A stretch of 64,000 nucleotides of DNA from the NCBI GenBank assembly GCA_003508835.1, contig PUFA01000284.1, forward strand, positions 1,072,501 through 1,136,500. Direction: 5' to 3'. Made by a program: the position numbers and the translations under genes. The DNA is from Eonycteris spelaea. Lineage: Eukaryota; Chordata; Mammalia; Chiroptera; Pteropodidae. The stretch's first letter is position 1, and each line of letters begins with the position of its first letter. The notes beneath the pieces are model-generated. The model was not told the origin of the DNA and made no database searches. It saw nothing but the letters and a program-made list of their open reading frames with translations. Positions 58,060 through 64,000 of the stretch are shown one piece after another.

Positions 58060-59385
58060 TAAGATCTGTGTCAATTAAAGAAAATCTTTCTTGATCGTTG
58101 CTTCTGACTACTTTCAAAAAAAGATCCATGACACTCTTATATATAAATATTAAAATTGACTTAATTTTATGGACTTGGTGAAAAATGTGGGTTTTATCCC
58201 ACAGATGGCAAAATGCCATTCAAGCCACAGGAACAGGAACCTTGGAGCTCCTGTGGGACTAACAAGGGCTGCCACCGGCTGTCTGATGGCGCCTTGCAGG
58301 AACAGAGCCCCATCAAGCAGGAGAGTAGAGAGCAGCAGATAGCCAGTTGCAAGCCCTGAAGAAGCATTTCAAAATCAGGGGATTTGCATAGTAAAATTGA
58401 AAGCATATTTGCATTCAGGAATCAAACGCATGCATTACCACTGTCCTGGAAATAGGCTGACTCAGACCATACGACTAAATAAAAGAATAATGTTTACTCA
58501 GAACTGATGTACTTGTTTAAAAAGTTAATGTTTTAAGCTTTCTGCCTTCTAGCAAAACATCACTAATCTAATTAGAGCTTTCCAACACTACTTGGCCTGC
58601 AAGCAGGCCTGCAGTGTGTTGACGGCTCACCAGACAGGATGGACCCCAGGCCGTTTCTCTTCACCCTCTCAGTTTAAAAAGTTCAGCTCTACCCTCCTTC
58701 CCATCACCAAATGTTTTCCTCTCATTTCTAAGCCAGCCACCAGGCACATTTCAGCACTTTGCACTCCCTAAAACCTAGAAAGCAGTTTATTTGGATGATA
58801 GGTCTTCCCTCAAAGACATTCTTAGAACACTGTGAGGCAAACAGCACATATCTAATTGCAAAGAGAAAGAGATTTTATCAAGGCTTTTATAATGTTAAGG
58901 ATTCTTATGGCAGGGAGAAGGGGGAGTTTTAAGACTGTCCCACTAGACTTCAGCAAGTCAATTCATTGAAACTTTTTCCTCATTCTCAAGTTGTAGCTGG
59001 CTAGTACTTACTGTCCAGGGGACTGAAGGTTGGTGGGCTGGAGAGGTTATGGATGATGAAGTTAAAGATTGAGGTGGAATTAATTAGACATAACTCATTC
59101 TAAACCTAGTTTGCTATTAATTAGTCAAGATCCAGGAAGGAACGAGCCCAAGGGTATTATAAAAAAAAAATCATGAAATAAAAATATAAATGCAAGTCTG
59201 TGAAGTTTTCCTGCAATTTATATAGAACATGAATTAGTCTGGCTGCAGTAGTGTCTGGGGATGCTGGTTGAGAACATGTTATGAGGATCCCTACGTTATT
59301 CCTCTGCAGTTCTCACAGCTGCTGAGTTTGGAGATGATGAAGGAGCAGAGCAGTACTAGGATGAGGGGTAATGATAATGAAAATT
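58060..59385. other. unique sequence with a GC-richer patch
   Basis: 58200-58350 is locally GC-rich, and 58540-58640 contains 'atctaattagagctttccaa' next to 'ggcctgcaagcaggcctgca', an interrupted palindrome. No repeats recognised; parts may be conserved. The minus-strand frame 58194-58406 resembles nothing known. Confidence 0.35.
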
Positions 59386-59389
59386 TGTG

Positions 59390-59560
59390 TTACAGGGCTC
59401 TCACAGTTTCAGGACCCTCTCCTAGCTACCTCTTCCTTCATGTTTACACAACGGATGAGGGTAGCTGGTGCATGTGCTGGTATTCTCAGTTTACAAAGCA
59501 GTCACATGAGACATATAGTGGTTAAGTGGTTTGCATAACATTGTGCATTTTTCACCTAGA
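59390..59560 (-). mobile_element. MIR-like SINE, antisense
   Basis: 'tgctggtattctcagtttac', 'aaagcagtcacatgagacat' and 'agtggttaagtggtttgcat' fit reversed MIR. Confidence 0.6.
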
Positions 59561-59564
59561 AGTG

Positions 59565-60880
59565 AGGTTAAAAATTTAGCAAGCATGGTTTTCAAAGCCC
59601 TGAACAGTTGGGCTGTGTAGGGTAAGGAATCTGTAAGTTTCCTCCTTATTTACTGATAAGTTCATAGAAGTGAGATGGAGGGAGGCAAGATCATGACCAT
59701 CTTTTCCTCATCTCAACCCACTCAACTCCTCACCTTTGAAAGGTTGAAGCATATGTATTTGGTGTCTCCAAATAAGATGCCATGGGACCTGACGAGGCGC
59801 ATATCCATTCTTTTGATCTCAGAACTGAGTGTACAACTCCAGGACCCTCTCTTAGAGTTGAGTAGCCTTATCCCTTGTCCACACCCAAGGGACACCTGAC
59901 ACCTGCACTTGCAAATGCATAGGGTATCTTTGAGTCTGATGATCTCATTTTCTTCTAAATCTCCTAGGATCTGAACCTGACCTCAAGTTCTATTGGGTTA
60001 GATTTAATAACCCTGATGAGGAAGAGTTACTCGGTGGTAAAACCAGCAGTTTAAAAAAAACAAGCAAGCAAACAAACACATAAAACCAGTGTGTTTATTG
60101 TTCAGAACAAATATGGTGGAGGAAAACCAGCTTATTTTCTCAAGCTCTCATTCAAATGTAGTGATGTCGAATGAGTTTTTTTGGACATACTCTGACTTAG
60201 TTCATTTCTTTATGGTTTGTTTCAGTCAAATTCTGTTGTGTCTTCCCCTGAGGAAAAAAAAAAAAAACAAAACTGTCATCCTGTTTCCTACCTGACTTAT
60301 TAATTACACTCTGCCTGAACACAGCAGTTAACATTGCCACATTGCACAATACTTTCATTGTTAACTCAGAATTCAGCATCACCCAGTTGCAGTATAGAGG
60401 AGATTATATCAAAAGTAATGTTTACAGTGTACTAACAGCCTCATAAAGATAAACATCGGAAATTCATTTGAGAACCTAAATCATTGTGTCAGTTATTAAG
60501 TTTCCATAAATGGCTTCCTTATGTATTTGTCTATGCTTTGGTGTGCCTATATTTGCCAAGGCTTTCAGCAGACCCTGTCTCTGACACATTCATTTAAGAG
60601 TGTGGGCATGGCCGGTGGACATAGAAGAATAGTCAGTTCCACAGGCCACTCCCCCTTTTTCCCTCTGGTTCAATGGCCAGACCATAAGGAAAGGAGGCTG
60701 TTCCAATTTAGAAGCTAAACAGATTGTTCAAAGAAACTCCATGATGCTATGTCTGAAGTCTTGTTCTGTCTATGCTTAGGAGACAACTTTCTGACTCACT
60801 ATTTGTGCTTCCATTTCTGAATCAAGAAGAAAAAAAGTTGATGCAGGACATTGGGAATGCCCACACTTCCCTAGGCAAGG
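59565..60880. other. unique sequence
   Basis: A CAAA-type run lies at about 60052-60078 and an A-run at 60256-60267. No gene recognised. Confidence 0.45.
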
Positions 60881-60884
60881 GGTT

Positions 60885-61105
60885 AACGGTGTTGGCTTTG
60901 GAGTTGGAGAGACTTCGGATTCAGCACCAGTTCCATCACTTGCTAACTGTATATCCTTGGATAAATTACTTAATCTCTCTGAGCTTCAGTTACCAATATT
61001 TCAGATGGAGACCACAAGAGTAACTATCTAAGAGGGTATTTGTGAGGATTAAATAAGTGTACATGAAACACCTACCTCAGTGCTTGATACTAAGGAAACG
61101 ATCGA
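60885..61105 (+). mobile_element. MIR SINE, near full length
   Basis: 'gtgttggctttggagttgga', 'cagttccatcacttgctaac', 'tctctctgagcttcagttac' and 'tgaggattaaataagtgtac' cover the MIR consensus from the tRNA-like head to the tail. Confidence 0.95.
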
Positions 61106-61109
61106 TGGA

Positions 61110-61795
61110 GGTTAATTAGTATTATATTTGCCACCTTGGAGGACCACCTACAGGGTTGTTACAGAGAATAACTATGATAACGCCAGCAAAAGCCCTTAAT
61201 ACAGCCTTTGGTTCATGCCCTTAGATTTTCTGGTATGGCAAGAGAAACAAGTCTGTATTCATATTCATGGATTTTATTTAGTAAAATAAACTTTCTCTCT
61301 AGTTTCCATCAGGATGCAGGTGTGAGATTCTCTTTTATACGCCCTTCTCATTTCTTTTTGCCATTCCTTTGTTCTGCTGACACATGCTGGGTAGATGGGC
61401 GCATTTCCAAAGCTGAAATGTCTTGATTTGGTGAAGAGTCAAAACTTTGTCTGTAGTTTATCTTCTGATCGCTCAGGTTATCCTGGGAGACTAGAGACCA
61501 CCCTGAGACTTCAGTTTTGGCATACAAAGTAAACTATCATCCTCTGCAGATGAGCACCCACGTACCAGTAATATATATCTATTGAAGTATAAATATATAA
61601 ACAGGCAGAAAGCCAAGACTCTTAGCTGGTGGTGAGTCAGTGTGAGCCCCATAGGCCAACAGGACTGGGAGATATTTCTTATGCAGAAACTAGAGGCCCT
61701 TACATTGATGTTTGATAGGGTAGGATTTTAGACCTAAGCGCTCTTTAGCAGGTAATAATGCCATCTGAAATTTCCATCGGATCATGTTATTTTCA
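61110..61795. other. unique sequence
   Basis: Nothing recognised. Confidence 0.45.
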
Positions 61796-61799
61796 AAGA

Positions 61800-61945
61800 G
61801 TTTTCACATAAGATATCTTCTCGCAACCATTCTGTGACATGTGCAATACAAAGATTCTCATCCTCATTTTACCTTTAGAAAGAAATGTAGGTTCAGAGAC
61901 ATTAAGTGGTTCCAGGTACACACTGAATTAGTGACAGCCTGGAAC
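61800..61945 (-). mobile_element. MIR SINE, antisense
   Basis: 'ctcatcctcattttaccttt', 'aggttcagagacattaagtg' and 'acactgaattagtgacagcc' match reversed MIR. Confidence 0.8.
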
Positions 61946-61949
61946 ATGA

Positions 61950-63425
61950 AAAGGCGCTATTGCAGCATTGGAGAAATAGAGCTATAAGGAAGGATCCCCA
62001 AGGAGAAATTCCCCTGGAATGGTAAAAAGTCAAGAAGGAGTTGCCTCTCCTTTCTAGGATGAGGCATCTTTATAAAATGAGAGTTATCGCTGTGGTTCCT
62101 TGAATCCTACAAGCTGTACTGATGTCACTGATTCCCAGCCCTTCTTACCTACTTCAGGGATCCTCAGTCAACTTGTGGTTCCCATTGCTGATGGGAAATC
62201 TTTTTCTGTAGCTAATCACATACCAGCTACTGTTAGTATCTCTATGAAAAGGTTCTCACACTTTTTTCTGCTGTACACCAGACTTATCTGCAGTGTGCTT
62301 ATTGGAAATGAAATATGGATCAGATTGTGAAACCTTGGTTTAAGAGACCTTGGATGGGAAGGGAGGGTGTATGTGTGTTGCAGATTCAGTGGTGTACTGG
62401 AACTGGTCTGCAAGAACTTATTGAGTGAATCTTTTCCCATCTCTGCATTCAGAGGCATAGTATCTTGAAATTGACTATCGTGAAAGCTTCTGGCTCAAGT
62501 TAAGTCGGCAAGTGTTGCATAGCAGCCCTGTTCCCCACACCTCAGAGCTGATTGTTAAACATTTACTAGCACACACTGAGTGATTCCACTGAGTCCCAAC
62601 CACATACTTAATTAGCCCTTAGATAATTCAAAATAGTGCCTGTGAGTTACAGGTGGGATACCTACGTAGAAGGATCATGACTGACAACCTTGATTGCTTC
62701 ATTTGATTTTTCTTCCTGAAATAGAAAAAAAATGCAACCTATGCTTTCCTTTTCCAGAAAGACAGAATTATATAATTTTATATTTCTAGCATATGCTGCA
62801 GCTATTTCAATAATAAGAATAATTGAGGACTTACTATGCTTCCAGCCCTATTTAACTAAATGCAATAAAGCCCTGACTCTTGGGACATGTACAAAATTTT
62901 ACACTCTATAATTCCTTGGAAGTTTTATGGAATTGAAGGAAATTCCATGGAAGTGGAAAAAGTGAGGGAGAAAGAGAATGATATGAAATTGACTGTAGGG
63001 AGAGGCAAATAAAGAGTTTGTCTTTAACTTGAGTTTAATAGGAACTTCTGTTAAACCTCCATCAGAGGAAGGATGTTTATATTTATGTTTCAAAGATCAC
63101 TCTGATTGCTGTGTGAGAACTTATTGGAGAAGGCAGAAGGGAAATCTGGATGATGAAACTTATTTTTTCTTAAATTCTTCAAAGAAAAACTTTCTATAAT
63201 TCCTTTGGCCCTTTTAAGGACAAATTTCTTCATCACAAGTACAGGAATCCAAATCTTTGAGCCAAACACTGGAGGAATTGCATCACTAGAGAATAACAGG
63301 TGAAATCACCTTAGAAGCAATGAGTTAAAAGAACTTATACCTCTATAGTACTTTCTGTTTTTTAAGACATCTGATCTCCTGTGACCATTAGGCCCAAATT
63401 CTAGACTTTAGGCTAAAAGACATTC
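61950..63425. other. mostly unique sequence
   Basis: A possible antisense MIR scrap occurs at 62815-62870 ('attgaggacttactatgctt'). No gene recognised. Confidence 0.4.
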
Positions 63426-63428
63426 AAC

Positions 63429-63642
63429 CAGCATCATCCAATAGAACTTTCTGCAATGATAAGCATATCCCATGTTTGGATTTGCCAATCTGGTAGCTAT
63501 TCACATGTGGCTATTGAGCATTTGAAATATGGCCAGTGTGACTGAAGAGTTGGATGATTAATTTTATTTAACATTCATTAATTTAAGTTTAAATTTAAAC
63601 AGCCACATGTGGCTAGTGGCTACTATTTTGGAGAGTGCTGCA
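63429..63642 (+). mobile_element. nonautonomous hAT-type DNA transposon (MER type)
   Basis: 'catccaatagaactttctgc', 'ctattcacatgtggctattg' and 'cagccacatgtggctagtgg' belong to a widespread mammalian hAT MITE with inverted ends of the 'ccaatagaactttct' kind. The right end is slightly truncated. Exact subfamily not recalled. Confidence 0.8.
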
Positions 63643-63644
63643 TC

Positions 63645-63770
63645 AGATCCTCTATGTCTCTGGCCATGTAGATGACCTCTCTGAGCCCTTTATTTGGATA
63701 ATAATACTTAGTTGTTAGAGAGGAGAGGATTAAATGATACAAGTAATGTTGTCAGGCAGCTCACAGGAAC
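63645..63770 (+). mobile_element. MIR fragment
   Basis: 'gatgacctctctgagccctt' and 'gataataatacttagttgtt' followed by 'agaggattaaatgatacaag' match MIR in sense. The final 230 bases of the window carry no recognised feature; the 92-codon frame reaching 63990 is unassigned. Confidence 0.7.
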
Positions 63771-64000
63771 ACTGGTGAAATTGGATTCAGTGGTACACTG
63801 GAGCAGGATTGAACCTGCTCATGAAAGCCAAATGTGCGCATCTATTCCCAACTCTGACTTCATTGATGTCACACTTAGTCATGGTGGGAATATCTACACC
63901 ATGGAAACCAGCACCACTACACATCAGGGCTCCCCACCCCTACCCTTTTCCCAAGAGCCAGTTGTTGAAAATTTATCAACACACCACTAGTTGGATGCAT

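Noticed and set aside
1..64000. CRISPR arrays, operons, prophage, toxin-antitoxin or other prokaryotic systems
   Set aside because: No regularly spaced repeats, no ribosome-binding-site-led dense coding, and mammalian transposons throughout. The sequence is vertebrate nuclear DNA.
1..64000. tRNA, U6, 7SK, Y RNA and 7SL/Alu-type sequences
   Set aside because: Characteristic sequence blocks were looked for by eye on both strands and not seen. The only Pol III-type match besides MIRs is the 5S-derived retroposon.
1..64000. Lineage-typical young SINEs of dog/cat, cow, pig, horse or vespertilionid bats
   Set aside because: None of their head sequences or tail patterns was found. This absence is compatible with a fruit bat but does not prove it.

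Overview
The window reads as nuclear DNA from a placental mammal. It is AT-rich, CpG-depleted, has no sustained open reading frames, and is packed with relics of mammal-wide transposons: MIR and L2, ancient L1, MLT1/MaLR-type LTRs and MER5-type hAT transposons. The L1 3' ends at 16866-17296 and 41477-41740 look to me like laurasiatherian (bat/horse-like) L1. No young SINE of the dog, cow, pig, horse or vespertilionid-bat type was recognised, and the window holds a retroposed 5S rRNA copy. A fruit bat (Pteropodidae), which carries 5S-derived SINEs, would fit, but the host is an inference and not proven.

Layout. 1-9 kb: possible L1 relic, MIRs, an MLT-type LTR, a candidate solo LTR with 4-bp flanking repeats (4877-5382), then a unique AT-rich block that may hold conserved non-coding sequence (8300-8880). 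9-16 kb: L1 3' fragments and a pyrimidine-rich L2 (about 14640-16110) with a 5S-derived retroposon inside it. 16-27 kb: an MIR split by an L1 with clear target-site duplications, several LTRs, and a MER5A. 28-32 kb: L2, a 1.8-kb L1 3' portion, and an MLT1-like LTR. 32-42 kb: hAT relic, long antisense LINE (about 37.2-39.8 kb), dead L1 ORF2 fragment (about 40.0-40.6 kb), and a 200-bp pyrimidine tract. 42-53 kb: homeobox-motif-rich unique blocks (42.1-42.5 and 51.3-51.56 kb) among LTR, L1 and MIR relics, then a cluster of MIRs. 54-64 kb: a second L1 3' end of the same type as at 30 kb, then mostly unique DNA with MIRs and a hAT relic.

No protein-coding gene, tRNA, snRNA, CRISPR array or operon-like organisation can be supported. 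Every open reading frame is short (160 codons at most) and looks like chance or repeat-derived frame. The window is best read as an intergenic or deep intronic gene desert, where any function would lie in non-coding regulatory blocks or short unrecognised exons. I did not find a previously undescribed biological system. The most useful items are the 5S-derived retroposon, the two cleanly delimited insertions, and the candidate conserved elements. All repeat-family calls come from remembered consensus patterns, without a database search; boundaries are approximate unless flanking duplications are stated.
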